From positions 476,795-540,794 of the forward strand of contig NZ_KB903249.1 of the NCBI RefSeq assembly GCF_000379685.1: a stretch of 64,000 nucleotides of DNA, in the 5' to 3' direction. Every line of letters begins with the position of its first letter. The stretch's first letter is position 1. The translations under genes and the position numbers were made by a program. Of this stretch, positions 63,649-64,000 are shown in pieces. The notes below the pieces were generated by a model, which worked only from the letters and a program-made list of their open reading frames with translations, did no database searches and was not told where the DNA came from. This DNA is from Catelliglobosispora koreensis DSM 44566. Its GTDB lineage: Bacteria > Actinomycetota > Actinomycetes > Mycobacteriales > Micromonosporaceae.

Positions 63649-64000
63649 TTACGGGTTTGGCTCGGCGCTGATGATCACAGAATCCGGCGGCGGCGGTGGC
63701 GGGCGCTTGCTCACATGCCGGATCGCGGTGTTGAGCATCGCGACAATGGGCACCGCGATCAGCGCCCCGACGATTCCAGCCAAGACGATTCCGGCGGCGA
63801 TCGCGATGATGACGGCCAGCGGGTGGATGGACACGGCCCGGCCCATGATCAGCGGTTGCAAGATGTGCGATTCAACTTGCTGGACGACGATGACCGCCGC
63901 GAGGACGAGCAGAGCGGTGAAGGGACCTTCGTCGACGAGAGCCACGAGGACGGCGACGGCCCCGGACAGGGTCGCCCCGACGATGGGGATGAAAGCGCCG
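63649..64000 (-). CDS. AI-2E family transporter, C-terminal part (cut by window end)
   Basis: Only the C-terminal 116 residues are in the window. The frame runs open past base 64000. The hydrophobic segments [20 protein letters not shown] and [20 protein letters not shown], with [20 protein letters not shown] between, match the AI-2E/PerM exporter family. Members export small molecules or ions; the name comes from quorum-signal export in E. coli, which need not apply here. It ends with a Pro-rich cytosolic tail. Confidence 0.85.
   Translation of the reverse strand, partial: GAFIPIVGATLSGAVAVLVALVDEGPFTALLVLAAVIVVQQVESHILQPLIMGRAVSIHPLAVIIAIAAGIVLAGIVGALIAVPIVAMLNTAIRHVSKRPPPPPPDSVIISAEPNP

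Overview
The window is high-GC, gene-dense DNA from a filamentous actinomycete. The reading frames show strong third-position G/C bias. Actinobacterial hallmark families are present: a LigC-type ATP-dependent DNA ligase, DUF5994 and DUF5997 proteins, a SARP activator, NarL-type two-component systems with a Putative_sensor domain, a Lys-rich 36-residue protein, and a single-chain acyl-CoA carboxylase of about 1815 residues. The regulator and secreted-enzyme repertoire suits the Pseudonocardiales, but the family is an inference; there is no rRNA or taxonomic marker. I see no rRNA, tRNA, CRISPR array, prophage or complete biosynthetic cluster.

Layout. 1-4.8 kb: a VOC protein, a two-component system, and a divergent operon of a small DUF6220-like membrane protein and a membrane-anchored multicopper oxidase. 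4.9-9.2 kb: a secreted X-Pro dipeptidyl-peptidase-type hydrolase, a YbjQ protein and a second two-component system whose operon begins with an amine oxidase fused to a cyclic-nucleotide-binding domain (9.3-11.1 kb). 11.2-19.7 kb: secreted proteins (a membrane-tethered metzincin, an S8 protease, a GDSL hydrolase with a beta-propeller) and a LysR regulator. 20-21.7 kb: a solitary IS200/IS605-type tnpB with a probable omega-RNA end. 21.8-28.1 kb: a glycosyltransferase, a CBM32/beta-helix protein, LigC, a frameshifted TetR gene, a GNAT remnant joined to a DUF4440-like gene, and small membrane proteins. 28.2-32.6 kb: a third two-component system facing a DUF2975/HTH/ABC operon. 32.6-41.7 kb: a Rossmann protein, a beta-helix protein, a dehalogenase-like hydrolase, a SARP regulator, a TetR-FMO-SDR operon and a divergent MFS transporter. 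41.7-54.4 kb: an exoenzyme island (M6, two S1 and one S8 proteases, and a GH43 protein) with an HTH/NB-ARC/TPR regulator and a LysR-effector/DUF5997 pair. 54.4-64 kb: the single-chain carboxylase, a hydrolase, DUF5994, and a sigma-factor / ECF-like fragment / transglutaminase-like group, ending in a cut-off AI-2E family exporter.

The genes form many short modules rather than one pathway. The main themes are extracellular breakdown of protein and polysaccharide (six protease-type enzymes, one GH43, two beta-helix proteins and one GDSL enzyme, nearly all with Sec signal peptides) and a high density of regulators. Neighbouring convergent genes repeatedly overlap by exactly four bases, sharing palindromic stop sequences such as CTAG. 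Strong GC-rich hairpins separate most of the others. Degenerate genes (TetR frameshift, GNAT internal deletion) lie about 4.6 kb downstream of the tnpB element.
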